Source of the DNA: Saprospiraceae bacterium
Lineage (GTDB): Bacteria; Bacteroidota; Bacteroidia; Chitinophagales; Saprospiraceae
Direction of reading: 5' to 3'
Length of the DNA stretch: 64,000 nucleotides
NCBI GenBank assembly: GCA_958295895.1
Contig: CATQHI010000009.1
Span: forward strand, 186,001-250,000
The notes under the pieces were generated by a model, which saw only the letters and a list, made by a program, of their open reading frames with translations, ran no database searches and was not told the DNA's origin. The translations under genes and the position numbers were made by a program. Below are positions 45,779 through 56,500 of this stretch, piece after piece (position 1 is the first letter of the stretch; every line of letters starts with the position of its first letter).

Positions 45779-47158
45779 TTATTCCAGCCAGCCGCCGGTG
45801 AAGCCCGCCCGCTCCAGACCGCGGCGGATGTAGGGGTTCTTGCGCATCAACTCCCACACCAGGCCCGTGCGGTAGTTTTCGAGCTGGATCAGGATGGGGC
45901 CCTGGTCGATGCCGAGGTAGTCTACGTCGTACCAGCCCCCCGGGCGGTCGGGGTCGAAGGTGTAGGTGGGGTTAAAGGCGTCCTTGAAGCCGTAGGGGCC
46001 GACCAGGCTATCGTACTGAGTAGTCCACATATGCTCCAGGGCGGCCAGGCACTCCTCGGGGGCGAAGGGCACGGAGCCGCCGGCCGCCGTGGGCGCGATC
46101 GTGCCGTCGTCGATGATGTGAAGGGCCGATGCCCCCCGTGCCCGGTAGCTAAAGAACTTCACCGCTGCTCCGTTGTAAATCGTGTCCAGCCCGCCGGGTC
46201 CGTCGCAGGCCGTGAGCCCCCACTGCTCGGGACCGTAGCCGACGAAGCCGCCGGGGTTCTCGATGCAGTAGGCTTGGTTAGCCAGGGTGGCCTTGCGGCT
46301 ATTCTCGAAGTAGTCGCTACCATGCTCGCGCATGTAGGCATCCTGGATGCCGCGAAAGTCCACGTACATCTGGCTGTACTGGTGGCCGAAGAGCGGCGAG
46401 AAGTTCAGGTGATCGAAGTCCTGAAACTCGGCCCACTCGTAGCCGTCGGTCCAGCGCTCCCAGGCGTCGCCCGGCAGCGGGTGGGTGGGCGAGCCCATGC
46501 CGAGTACAAGCAGGATCATGGCCTCGTTGTAGCCCTTCCACTGGGCGGGGATGAACTTGCGATCGGGCCGCCAGCCCATGCTCATGCGGCCCGCGTCGTT
46601 GAGCGTCCAGTCCCACTCCACACGGCGGTACAGTAGGTCGGCGAGCTCGCGGATGCGCCGTTCCTCCTCCGTATCCCCGTCGAAGTAGCTCTGGGCGGAG
46701 AGTATACCGGCCATTAGCAGTCCGGTATCGATGGTAGAGAGCTCCACGTCCTTAAAGCGGAGGGCCTCGTCGTTGGTCAGGAAGTGGTAGAACAGTCCCT
46801 TGTAACCCGCCACGTCCGTCATCTCCGGCCCCTGCGGGAGGCTCCAGAGCCTCTCCAGGGTCAGCAGCGTACGCTCGGCGGCCTGCTCGCGGGTCACGTA
46901 GCCGCGCTCCGCCCCCACCAGGCAGGCGGTGAGCCCGAAGCCAGTGGCGGCTATACTGCTAAAGCGCTCCGTGGGCCAGCGGTCGGGGATCTGGTAGTTG
47001 CCGGGCAGGGCTGTGTCCCAGAAGTAGTTGAAGGTGCGGTGCTGTAGCGTGTCGATACTGAAGGGCGTACCCACGCGCTGTCCGCCCCGCTCCGCCGTGG
47101 CCCGGGGGGCGGCGGAGCAGGCGCTGAGAAGAAGTAGAAGGAGGATTGCCTTTTGCAT
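45779..47158 (-). CDS. PF10091 (GH144-like) hydrolase, lipoprotein
   Basis: 459 residues from the ATG at 47158 (MQKAILLLLLLSACSAAP, lipid Cys14). An in-frame ATG at 47191 would add 11 residues. The (alpha/alpha)6 fold of the family shows TGFGLTACLVGAERGYVTREQA near residue 70, then GYGPEQWGLTACD and DVDYLGIDQGPILIQLENYRTGLVW. Characterised family members cut beta-1,2-glucan. Whether this one does cannot be told from sequence alone. It lies between the T9SS-module gene and SusC 2. Confidence 0.82.
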   Translation of the reverse strand: MQKAILLLLLLSACSAAPRATAERGGQRVGTPFSIDTLQHRTFNYFWDTALPGNYQIPDRWPTERFSSIAATGFGLTACLVGAERGYVTREQAAERTLLTLERLWSLPQGPEMTDVAGYKGLFYHFLTNDEALRFKDVELSTIDTGLLMAGILSAQSYFDGDTEEERRIRELADLLYRRVEWDWTLNDAGRMSMGWRPDRKFIPAQWKGYNEAMILLVLGMGSPTHPLPGDAWERWTDGYEWAEFQDFDHLNFSPLFGHQYSQMYVDFRGIQDAYMREHGSDYFENSRKATLANQAYCIENPGGFVGYGPEQWGLTACDGPGGLDTIYNGAAVKFFSYRARGASALHIIDDGTIAPTAAGGSVPFAPEECLAALEHMWTTQYDSLVGPYGFKDAFNPTYTFDPDRPGGWYDVDYLGIDQGPILIQLENYRTGLVWELMRKNPYIRRGLERAGFTGGWLE

Positions 47159-47204
47159 GGTTTGGCATTTAGCGATCGACCGGATCCTCAAAGGTCCTCG
47201 CTAG

Positions 47205-49919
47205 TTAGCGTTTGACCACCATCGATCGGGCCACTAACTGCCCGCTGCGGTCCTGAGCGGTGAGGAGGTAGGTACCGGTCGGTAGGTCGTTCAACTCCCA
47301 CTGCACCTGCGTACGCGCCCCACTGACGTTGAGCTGCTGCAGCTGCTGGCCGAGCATGCTGGTGAGGGTGAAGCGGGTGGCACCCAGGGGATTTTCGATG
47401 GTAAGCCGGTCGGTGATGGGGTTGGGGTATACCCGTATTCCCTCCACGGTGATGGGCTCGAAAATGCTGGTAATGTTACTGCAGTCACCCCCGCCCACGG
47501 CGATGTCGTCAAAGTAGTAGGTCTGGTCGGTGGCGGGGATCTCCTGGTTGTTCAGGATGAGGGTGATCTGGTCGTAGCGCGCGCTGTCGGGGGTCTCGCT
47601 GAGGTTGAAGGTGAGTTCCTGCCAGGCGTTGGGAGTGGTATAGTCAGCGGTGATGTCGGTGGTCCCCGCCGGGTCCATATCCCCTTGCTCGAGTTTGAAA
47701 ACCACGGTAGTGGCTACCGGCATCCACACTTTCATGGTGACTACCTTATTGTCGGTAGGCAGGGCCACGGGGGCCTCCAGGGTGGTAAACAAGCCAGCGA
47801 AGGTTTCGTCTCCGTCGGCGGCCTCTTCGAAGACGCCCACCCGGGCACTAGTATTGATGCCTGTAGTATCGGGGTTGTCGACGATCATAAAATCAGCGTC
47901 GGTCAGCGAGCCGTTGGCAAAGTAGCTCCAGTCGGAAAGCGTAAGGTCCTCCTCCTCGAAGTTGACGACGCAGGAGCTCACGTAGGCCGCCCGGGTCAGG
48001 CGGAGGTCGTCGATATAGTAGGTCGCCTCGGCCGTGTTGTTTTCGCCGGCGCCGAAGAAGAGTACCAGCCGGGTGTACCCTCCGTCGACCGCATCACTGA
48101 AGTCGACGGTGTAGGTCGACCAGGCGTTGGTCGTATCGATGGCTACGTAGCGCTCGATGTCGACTGCGGTACCGCCCTCCAGTTTGAAGAGGAGTTGTCC
48201 CGCACTGGGGCTCCGGACCGTAGCCGATAGTTGATTGCGCAGACTCAGGTCCAGCCCCGCGGAGTCGAAGTCGATGACCAGGGAATTGAAGGCCCCGGGC
48301 TGGTCGCGGAAGGCTCCCACGCGGCTGCTCGGATTGGGAGAGCCCGGCCCGCCGTTGGGATTGTCCACTACGCTCAAAAACTCGCTACCGGTCGTGTAGG
48401 TCACATTGCGCTGGCACTCGAAGTCATCCAGGATACTCGGATCGGGCTCCACGTCCAGGCAGGCCTCCACGGTGCCCTGCCCCTGTACCAGGTTATCGAA
48501 GTAATAGGTGCCCGTGCCGGTGGTCCCCGGGGCAAAACGTAGGTTGATGCGGTCGAAGTCGGTCACGGCGGCGAAGTCGGCGAAGTTGAAGCTCAGCGTC
48601 TGCCAGCTGCTGGCCTCGGTCACGGTGGCCGTGGCGATGATGGGGCCGGCCACGGTAGCGCTGGTCAATTGCAGGGTCACCACGGTATTGGCTGCGGGGG
48701 CCCACACGTCGAGGTTGAGCTGGGGGTTGCCGCTCAGGTCGAGGCCGTCGGGCAGGGCGGCGGTGAGGGTGGCAAAGTTGGCCGTGCCGCGCACGTAGGA
48801 GCCGACGTTCTCACTCTCGTTACCCTCCGTATCGGGGTTGGCAATCACCGTGAAGGTGCCGTTGAGGGCGGCATTGTCGTTGGCCGGCCCCCAGTTTAGG
48901 CTCGCACCGTCCTCGAAGTCCTCGATGGCCTCCTGCGGCGGGGCGGGGGTGATGGTGATGTCGTCGATATAGTAAATGTCGCCAGCAGTGCCGTCTACGC
49001 CAGCGTTAAAGAAAAACACCAGTTGCTCGTGATTGGCCGCCGACTGGTCGCTGAAGTCGACGCAAACCTCCACCCAGGTCTCGGTCTCGGTGACGGCCAC
49101 CGGTCTTTCCACGGCGGCCGATGAGCCGCCCTGCAGCTTCACTAGCAGGTTGCCGGTCACCGGGGCCCACACCTTCATGCAGATGCGGTTATTGACCGAC
49201 AGGTTGAGGGCAGCATTATAGTCGATGACTAAAGCAGCAAAGGCAGTGTTCTCATCGGTATACCGCCCCACGCTATCACTCGTATTGATGCCGCTCTTAT
49301 CCGGGTTAGCGATCACCATCAGACTATCGAAGCCCGCCTCATAGGTGGCATTGCGCTGGCACTCGAAGTCGTCGATCACGGTAGCATCCGCCACCGTTCC
49401 CGCGCAGGGGCCGGCGGGGCGCACCGTCAGGTTGTCGAACAGGTAGGTATCGGCGCTTGCCTCCACCCCGGGGTCGAAGAACAGAATCACCCGTCCGGCC
49501 CGTAGTGTGGTCGCTACCGAACTGAAGTCAAAGGTGTAGGTACGCCAGACATTGGGGGTGGCGATGTTTTTGGTCATCTCTACCGGCGTGCCCGCGCCCT
49601 CCAGTTTCATGATGAACGACGTTGCCGCCCCGGCATTCACCTGGATCGTAAAGCGGCTATTCGTCGTCAGGTCCAGCGAGTCGGCCAGGGTACCCACAAA
49701 CAGGCTATAGGCATTCTCTCCGCTCTTAGTGTACGAGCCCACGTTGGCGCTGGAGTTGGCCCCGGTGCTATCCTCCGGATTGGCCACCACGCCGTTATAC
49801 GTCCCGTTGATGGCCTCCCAGGTGATGTCGGAGTCTCCCTCGAAGTCTTCCAGCACGGTCGTCTGGGCGTAGCCCAGGCCGGTGAAGCAGAGGAAAAGAA
49901 ATGGTAGCAGTCGGTGCAT
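47205..49919 (-). CDS. Five-module T9SS-exported carbohydrate-binding-like protein
   Basis: 904 residues. After a signal peptide (MHRLLPFLFLCFTGLGYAQ) there are five tandem modules of about 155 residues, starting near 20, 180, 340, 500 and 660. Each begins with an I/V-x-DFE or NFE pattern, contains VxxNPD, VGxY/F and a beta-rich centre, and ends with YYxDDI or YxFDNL plus a Thr-Val stretch. The layout resembles glycan-binding beta-sandwich domains. No catalytic family was recognised. The last part (YPNPITDRLTIENP ... GQLVARSMVVKR) is a type A T9SS sorting domain. It probably presents binding modules on the cell surface next to the two hydrolases. Confidence 0.8.
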   Translation of the reverse strand: MHRLLPFLFLCFTGLGYAQTTVLEDFEGDSDITWEAINGTYNGVVANPEDSTGANSSANVGSYTKSGENAYSLFVGTLADSLDLTTNSRFTIQVNAGAATSFIMKLEGAGTPVEMTKNIATPNVWRTYTFDFSSVATTLRAGRVILFFDPGVEASADTYLFDNLTVRPAGPCAGTVADATVIDDFECQRNATYEAGFDSLMVIANPDKSGINTSDSVGRYTDENTAFAALVIDYNAALNLSVNNRICMKVWAPVTGNLLVKLQGGSSAAVERPVAVTETETWVEVCVDFSDQSAANHEQLVFFFNAGVDGTAGDIYYIDDITITPAPPQEAIEDFEDGASLNWGPANDNAALNGTFTVIANPDTEGNESENVGSYVRGTANFATLTAALPDGLDLSGNPQLNLDVWAPAANTVVTLQLTSATVAGPIIATATVTEASSWQTLSFNFADFAAVTDFDRINLRFAPGTTGTGTYYFDNLVQGQGTVEACLDVEPDPSILDDFECQRNVTYTTGSEFLSVVDNPNGGPGSPNPSSRVGAFRDQPGAFNSLVIDFDSAGLDLSLRNQLSATVRSPSAGQLLFKLEGGTAVDIERYVAIDTTNAWSTYTVDFSDAVDGGYTRLVLFFGAGENNTAEATYYIDDLRLTRAAYVSSCVVNFEEEDLTLSDWSYFANGSLTDADFMIVDNPDTTGINTSARVGVFEEAADGDETFAGLFTTLEAPVALPTDNKVVTMKVWMPVATTVVFKLEQGDMDPAGTTDITADYTTPNAWQELTFNLSETPDSARYDQITLILNNQEIPATDQTYYFDDIAVGGGDCSNITSIFEPITVEGIRVYPNPITDRLTIENPLGATRFTLTSMLGQQLQQLNVSGARTQVQWELNDLPTGTYLLTAQDRSGQLVARSMVVKR

Positions 49920-49935
49920 GATCGAGATGGTTGAC

Positions 49936-51807
49936 TTAGTGAATCAAGAAGGGCAGGGAGTACGTCGTCTCCCCGTTAGTCAGGCGGATGTAGTAAGGCG
50001 CGGGTGAGGGGCGGGGCCTCAGGTGCAACGGAATCGAATGCGCTCCGCGCGCAAACGCCGTGGCGGGTAGCAGCCGGGCCAGGTGCCGACCCTGTACGTC
50101 GAGCAGATCGATGGACAGGGTCTGAGCTCTGGGTAAATCCACCGAAAGGCTGGCGTGTTCGGTGGCCGGGTTGGGAAATATTTCGGGGGCCCGGACCAAA
50201 AAATCCGGTGGCGAAATCACGGCCGTAGACAAGGAATCTTCCACAAAACCGATGGCCGCCAGGGCGGGTGCGATCTCGGGGCTGGACATAAATAAGTCCC
50301 ACAGCAGCCCGCTGCGGTAGTTCTCGATCATGGCCACGATGGGGCCCTGGTCGATGGCCAGGTAGCTGTCGGCGTACCAGTTGCGGTCCTCGTTGTAGGC
50401 ATCGTAGAAGCCGTAGCGGCCCCAGAGCTTATCCCCCAGGTCACGGTAAAAGTGCTTCAGGGCAGCCAGGCTTTTATCGGGCGTATAGACGATGCTGCTC
50501 AGGGCGGCGGTGGGCGTCAGGGTTCCGTTGTCGGTCCGGGCGTTGTCGGGGGCGTGGGCCAGGTAGCCGTCCGGATCGTCACTGGCCGTAAGCCCCCAGG
50601 CCTCCGGTCCGTAGCCGGCGTGGTCATAGGGATTTTCGACGCAGTGCGCGTAGTTGATGAGCGTCTGGTTGATGTTGCGCTCGAAATAATTCGTGTAGCG
50701 ATCACGCTTGTCCCGCGGATCGAAGCCGAGGTAACTGTAGTGGGTGAAGAACAGTGGCCCACCCTTCCCCCGACCAACGATCAGGGGAATGCCGTAGAAG
50801 CTATTGTCGGTGGTGTAGTCGTCACCCACCCAGCCGGTGTGGTAGACCGAGGCCGGTATCCGCTTGGTGGAGTCCGGCGCGGCCGCGGCCAGGATGTATA
50901 CGATCTGCGTCTCGTTGAAGCCGCGCAGTGGCAGGTCGATAGCAAATTCATTTGCCGGTGACCAGTGCCAGTACAGCACTCCCTCCCCCTGCTGGCGGTA
51001 GAAATTCCAGTCGACCCCCTCCCAGATGGCGTTGATATTAGCGCGTAGGGCAGTTTCCTCCTCGCTAGCTCCGGCGAAGTACTGCCGTGCGGTCAGTAGC
51101 CCCTGGATTAGGAAGGCCGTTTCCACCAGATCGCCCCCGTCATCGAGTGGGCTGAACGGAATCACCGCCCCGGTAGCCCCGTTCATCCAGTGCGCGAACG
51201 CCCCCCGGAAGCGCGGTACGGTAAGTAAGAAGTCCACGATCTTGATGGTTCGCTCCAGTGCCTGCTCCCGCGTGATGAAGCCCCGCTCTGCCCCCACGAT
51301 CAGCGTCATGAGCCCGAAGCCACTGCCGCCGCTGGTCACCGTGGCTGTCGTACTCCGCTCGCGCGCCAGTCCGGACACCGGGTGGCCGAAGTCGTAGAAG
51401 TAGCGCAGGGTGTATTCCTGCACCATGTCCAGCAGTTCCTCGTCGCTAAATTCTACGGTTGTAGCCGTCACCGTATCGGACACCTCGCCAAGGGTGCCTG
51501 AGCCGGTCACTGCCCGTAGATAGTAGCGGGTGGTCACGTCGAAGTCACCGACGAAGTCGATGAAGCCATTATCGGTCAGCGTCCCCGTCCCCAGCTGCGC
51601 AAACTCTCCCTCCCCCCGGCTCCCAAACACCCGTACGCTCCTGACGGCCGGATTGGTGGGCGCCTCCCAGCGCAGTTCCACGTGGTGGTCGTAGCCGGTG
51701 GCGTCCAGGCCGGTAACGGGGCCGGCCTGGGCGGCTATTTCTGAATTGGTTAAAAGCAGCAGCCCCACTATCAACACTACGTACCCTATTTTCTTGTTTA
51801 AACCCAC
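49936..51807 (-). CDS. PF10091 (GH144-like) hydrolase with FN3-like and T9SS domains
   Basis: 623 residues. The signal peptide is MGLNKKIGYVVLIVGLLLL. An FN3-type domain follows (about 30-115: PVTGLDATGYDHHVELRWEAP). The hydrolase (about 125-520) has SGFGLMTLIVGAERGFITREQALERT, GYGPEAWGLTASD and DSYLAIDQGPIVAMIENYRSG, closely parallel to the neighbouring paralogue. The type A sorting domain (about 545-623) starts IFPNPATEHASL. The two paralogues together suggest complementary cuts of one glycan. The stretch LHLRPRPSPAP is encoded by a repeat copy. Confidence 0.83.
   Translation of the reverse strand: MGLNKKIGYVVLIVGLLLLTNSEIAAQAGPVTGLDATGYDHHVELRWEAPTNPAVRSVRVFGSRGEGEFAQLGTGTLTDNGFIDFVGDFDVTTRYYLRAVTGSGTLGEVSDTVTATTVEFSDEELLDMVQEYTLRYFYDFGHPVSGLARERSTTATVTSGGSGFGLMTLIVGAERGFITREQALERTIKIVDFLLTVPRFRGAFAHWMNGATGAVIPFSPLDDGGDLVETAFLIQGLLTARQYFAGASEEETALRANINAIWEGVDWNFYRQQGEGVLYWHWSPANEFAIDLPLRGFNETQIVYILAAAAPDSTKRIPASVYHTGWVGDDYTTDNSFYGIPLIVGRGKGGPLFFTHYSYLGFDPRDKRDRYTNYFERNINQTLINYAHCVENPYDHAGYGPEAWGLTASDDPDGYLAHAPDNARTDNGTLTPTAALSSIVYTPDKSLAALKHFYRDLGDKLWGRYGFYDAYNEDRNWYADSYLAIDQGPIVAMIENYRSGLLWDLFMSSPEIAPALAAIGFVEDSLSTAVISPPDFLVRAPEIFPNPATEHASLSVDLPRAQTLSIDLLDVQGRHLARLLPATAFARGAHSIPLHLRPRPSPAPYYIRLTNGETTYSLPFLIH
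50009..50028 (+). repeat. Interspersed GC-rich 20-mer, copy 7 (inside the PF10091 gene)
   Basis: GGGCGGGGCCTCAGGTGCAA, one mismatch to the consensus. The gene runs on the opposite strand and reads it as LHLRPRP in the C-terminal sorting domain. Confidence 0.7.
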
Positions 51808-51931
51808 TTTTGATCGACTTAAGGGAAGTCAAGGTAGGGGTTTAGCAGCGATTCCACGGGGTTCGGTGGGCAGAAAAAACTCGGAATTATTGCTTTGCGC
51901 TTGTCCTAGCGCAACCGGAGGCTGCATTGTA

Positions 51932-53536
51932 CTAGTAGCCCGTATTCTGTAGCAGTTCCCCATTGCGCTGCAGCTCCTGCTGCGGCAGCGGTAAGAGCAA
52001 ATGCCGCTCCTCAAAGGTCTGCCCCCAGGTATTGCGCTGGCCTACCAGTGGCACGAAATCGATCTCACCCCCCTCCTGTGTAAGGGGGTAGGTACGCGTG
52101 CGCTGCATGTCGAACCAGAGCTTGAAGTTGAAGACGAGCTCGCGGAAGCGCTCCTTCCAGACCTCCTCAACGAAGTCCTGCACGGAGAGACCGGCCAGCG
52201 CGCCGCTGATCTCGTCCCCGTCCTGCTTGTAGTAGGCCCGGCTGCGGACCTGGGTCAGGTAGTCGACGGCCTCGGCGGTGACGCCCTCCGAACGGGCAAT
52301 CGCTTCGGCCGCAATCAGAAGTACCTCGGGGTAACTGTATGCGGCAACCTCTAGCTCCGACTGGCCGGTGGAGAACACCGCATTGTCGTCGTGCCAGATG
52401 TAGGGCGTGTAGGGAAATTCTACCACCTTACCCGCTGTGTCGGTGAGCATAAAGTGGAAAAACTGGCGGTTCTGAATGCGTAGGTCTTCCTCCTGATCAT
52501 AGCCGCGGATGAACTCGTCGCGGGGCTGGTAGGCTCCGTTATTGATGGTGAAGCTGATATCGCCCTCGCTAGTCCGGGCCCGGGTCAGAGTCACGGGATA
52601 GCTGTACTCCGAGTAGCCGGAGTTGCTGATGCCGATGGTGAACTCGATCGGGTACACGAACTCCTGGGCTACGGCCTCCTGGCGACGAATCTTGTTGTAG
52701 GCGCTGTTCGGTAGGTCCACCTCCCCGGAGGCGGTGTAGCTGTTCTCGGCCAGAGAATGACTGCCCCCATTGATCACCCTACGGGCGGCGGCGGCGGCGG
52801 CGGCGTAGCTGTCCTCCTGTACCGGAAGGCCACTACGGGTCAGTTGGACATCGGCAAGCAGGGTGGCGGCGGCCGGCTGGGTAACGCGGTAGCCGTTGGT
52901 GACCATATTACTCGTAGAAAGGCCGGCATCATTGACCGCAAACTCCAGGTCGGCTACGATCTGGGCGTACACCTCGGCGGCGGAAGTGCGGGCCCGGTAA
53001 ATGTTCTCGAGCGATTCGTAGGGTTCCACGATCAGCGGCACGTCGCCGAAGAAGCGTACCAGAAAGAAGTATGACCAGGCGCGGAAGAAACGCGCCTCGC
53101 CGAGCAGCCGGTCGCTGTCGGCCTGCGAGAGCCCCGGGGTAGTGGGGATGTATTTGATGGCATTGTTGGCCCGGCCGATCTCGCGGTACATCTGCGACCA
53201 GATGCCGTTGATGAAGCCGTCGGAGTTGATGGGGTTGAGCGTCAGCTGCTGGGCGAACTGAATGAAGGGCTCCTGCCCCTTGTACTCGTTGTCAAAGAAG
53301 CCCGTCAGGTAGGAAGGGTACATGATCTGGCGGCCGGAGTACACGCCGCCGTTCATCCACATGGCCGGCGCCCCGTCGCGGTACAGCGCATTGACGGAGT
53401 TTTCCGCGTGGGCCGGCTCGGTGAAGAATTGATTGAGGCTGATCTCGTCCCGCGGCGCCTCCTCCAGGAAGTCACTACAGGAAAAGGTCACCAGGGTCAG
53501 TAGCAGGAGCGCGAGGCGGTTGGATAGGTAATTCAT
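51932..53536 (-). CDS. SusD/RagB-family lipoprotein (PUL pair 1)
   Basis: 534 residues. The signal ends LLTLVTFSC, and the protein starts SDFLEEAPRDEISLNQFFTEPAHAENSVNALY. It includes the family C-terminal stretch YSYPEVLLIAAEAIARSEG and FVEEVWKERFRELVFNFKLWFDMQRTRTY. A poly-Ala run (SYAAAAAAARRVI) comes from a GGC-repeat at about 52783-52805. It probably presents oligosaccharides to the SusC just upstream (12 bp gap). Confidence 0.94.
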   Translation of the reverse strand: MNYLSNRLALLLLTLVTFSCSDFLEEAPRDEISLNQFFTEPAHAENSVNALYRDGAPAMWMNGGVYSGRQIMYPSYLTGFFDNEYKGQEPFIQFAQQLTLNPINSDGFINGIWSQMYREIGRANNAIKYIPTTPGLSQADSDRLLGEARFFRAWSYFFLVRFFGDVPLIVEPYESLENIYRARTSAAEVYAQIVADLEFAVNDAGLSTSNMVTNGYRVTQPAAATLLADVQLTRSGLPVQEDSYAAAAAAARRVINGGSHSLAENSYTASGEVDLPNSAYNKIRRQEAVAQEFVYPIEFTIGISNSGYSEYSYPVTLTRARTSEGDISFTINNGAYQPRDEFIRGYDQEEDLRIQNRQFFHFMLTDTAGKVVEFPYTPYIWHDDNAVFSTGQSELEVAAYSYPEVLLIAAEAIARSEGVTAEAVDYLTQVRSRAYYKQDGDEISGALAGLSVQDFVEEVWKERFRELVFNFKLWFDMQRTRTYPLTQEGGEIDFVPLVGQRNTWGQTFEERHLLLPLPQQELQRNGELLQNTGY

Positions 53537-53548
53537 GCGGTGCGCGGA

Positions 53549-56500
53549 TTAAAATTTGACGTTAAGGCCGAGGGTGAAGGTGCGGGGACGCGGGTACTGG
53601 AAGAAGAAAATGTTCTGCCCCCACTGGTTGCCCCCCCAGGAGGTAGCCTCCGGGTCCAGCCCCTGAAACTCGTCCGAGTTGACCACGAAGAGGTTCTGGG
53701 CGGAGACATACACCCGCGCGCTACCGAGGCCGAAACGGTCGGCCGAGATGCCCGGCAGATTGTAGCCCAGCGTGAAGGCATTGCCCCGCAGGTAGGAGCC
53801 GGAGACGATCCAGTGGTCGTCGACCTGGCTGTTCTGTCCGGCGTAGGCCTGGTTGCGGATTTCCTGCACCATGGTGTTCTGGTTTTCGGGCGTCCACCCC
53901 TCGGTAAGGATCGTGCGCAGGCCGTTGGCGATGCCGGAGCGGTCCTCGGTAGAGTGGTAGTACTGCTGCATGATGTCCACGCCGAGTACGAACTGTAGGT
54001 CTATCGTCAGGTCAAAGTTGCCGTAGCTGAAATTGTTGATGAAGCTGCCGTTCCAGTCGGGCAGGCCTTTACCGATGATTTCCTGCTCGTCTGAGCGTTT
54101 AGCCTCACCGGGTACGGAACCCACCTCCGAGGCCTCCTCGACCTCGTCGGTGCCCCAGGTACCGAGGCGGCGGTAGCCCCAGAAGGAACTCAGGGATTCG
54201 CCCACCCGCAGGATGGTCTGACTGCCGCTGACCCAGTAGGGGCCGGGGAAGATGTCCTCGTCGTTTTCCCCGAGCTTCTCGATACGGTTCTTATTGTAGC
54301 TGAAGTTGAGGGTGGAGCTCCAGTTGAAGGTGGGCCCGGTTACGTTCTGGGTGTTAAGCAGTACCTCCACGCCGCGGTTAGATACCTCGCCGATGTTGTC
54401 GAAGATACCGCTGAAACCCGTTGACTGGGGGATAGGTCGCGCCAGCAGCAGGTCGGTGGTCAGCTTGTAGTAGTAGTCCATCTCCAGGTTGACCCGGTAG
54501 TTGAACAGGGCCAGGTTGAAGCCTATATCGAACTGCTGGGTCTTTTCCCACTGCAGATCGGGGTTGCTGAGGCGGTTGATGACGGTATTGGTGACCCGCT
54601 GCCCGTTGATTAGGGTGGTACCCGAGGAGAGGGTTGCCAGCGACTGGTAGGCAGCAATCTCCGTATTACCAGTCACGCCGTAACTCGACCGTAGCTTGAG
54701 CGTACTAATCACTGGATTATTTGCCAGAAAGTCTTCATTAGACACCACCCAGCCCACGCCTACGGAGGGGAAGACCCCGTATTTATTGTTCTCGCCGAAA
54801 CGGGAGGAACCGTCAATGCGCCCGGTCAGAGTGAGCAAATAGCGGTCATTGAAGGAATAGCCCCCCCGTAGAAAGTAGGAGTTCATCGTCCAGTCGTCGT
54901 AGAAAGAGCTTGGGGCACCGGGCTGACTGGCCGCCTGCAGACTATTGAAGCGGAAGAAATCGTCGGCAAAGCCCTGTACACCAATACCGAAGCCGTCGGC
55001 CTGCCGCTTCTGCCAACTCAGGCCCGCTACGGCGTTGATGCTATGGGGGCCAAACTGCTTATTGTAGCTCAGGTAGTTCTCCTGTTGCCAGTAGGTGAAG
55101 CGGTTGAGACTCTGGCTGGCGGAGCCCAGCGGGGAGGAGATGTTGACCAGGTCCGGCGGCGAGTAGTTCTGGAACAGCCGGTCCTGCTTATCGAAGCCGA
55201 ACTGGGTGCGTAGATCGAGTCCGTCGGCCAGGTGAAAGACCAGGTAGGCATTGCCGAACAGCTGGGTGCGCTTGGCCAGGCGGTCCTGGGTTTCGAGCAC
55301 GTGTACGGGGTTGGCCATCGCCTCCAGGTTGTAGGCATCGGAGATCATCTGGCTATTGGAGTAGGTGCCGTCCGGGAAACGAACCGGAAAGATGGGCGGC
55401 ATCTCGATCATGGTGCGCCGGGGTGACTGGCCGCCGCCACCCTCCTCGAAGCTGTTCTCCTTCGTCACGTTGGTCAGTATGTTGAAGCCAAAGGTCAGCC
55501 AGTCCTTAGGGTTGCCCTCGTAGGCCACCTTACCGTAGAGCCGGTCGAGATAGTTGTTGAGCATGATGCCCTGGGTGCCGGTGTAGTTGAGAAATACCCC
55601 GTAGGAGGAGTTGCCGGTACGCTGCTGGATCGACAGTTGGTGGCTATGACTCACCGCAGTACGCGTAGCCTCCTCCTGCCAGTCGGTGTCGTACAGGGGG
55701 TTGCCGTTCTCATCGAAGAGGTTGGGGTCGTCGGTGGTAAATACCGGCTCGGTACCGGGGCGGTACTTTGGCGTGTTTTCCATACCGATGCGTACGACGT
55801 CTAGCCATTCCTCGGCGTTGAGCAGATCCATCTTTTTACGTAGCATTCCGGCCGAGACGTAGCCGTCGTAGCCCACCGTAATGCCCTCGGCATTAGGACC
55901 GCGCTTGCTGGTCACGAGGATGACCCCGTTGGCCCCCCGCGAGCCGTAAATAGCGGTAGCCGAGGCATCCTTCAGCACCTCGATACTTTTGATGTCGTTG
56001 GGATTGAGAAACTGGATATCTTCCATCACTACCCCATCGACCACGTAGAGCGGGGCCGAGCTGGAGTTGATGGTGCCCAGGCCGCGAATCAGTACCCGCG
56101 GACTGCCCGTCGGCGAGCCGGAGTTCAGAAATACGTTCACACCGGCTACCTTGCCCTGTAGTCCCTGGATAGCATTGGTGACGGGTGCTTTTAGTAGCTC
56201 CTCGGAACCTACTACGCCGATGGCCCCGGTGACGTCCGACTTACGCTGCGTACCGTAACCCACTACGACCACCTCCGAGAGCGACTCGATGTCGGAGCTC
56301 ATCTGCACGTCGATCACCGACTGGTTGCCCACCTCGATCTCCTGAGTGCCGTAACCGATGGAGGAAAACACCAGCGTCTGCTCCCCCTCGGGTAAGGTGA
56401 TGCTATAGTTGCCGTCAATATCCGTAACGGTACCCGTCGTGCCGTCCTTGACCTTTACGGTGGCCCCGATCAGGGTTTCGCTACTCAGCGCGTCACTTAC

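Noticed and set aside
47302..47322. Further look-alike of the 20-mer in the five-module protein gene
   Set aside because: At least three mismatches, and it encodes a normal sorting-domain stretch (ARTQVQW).
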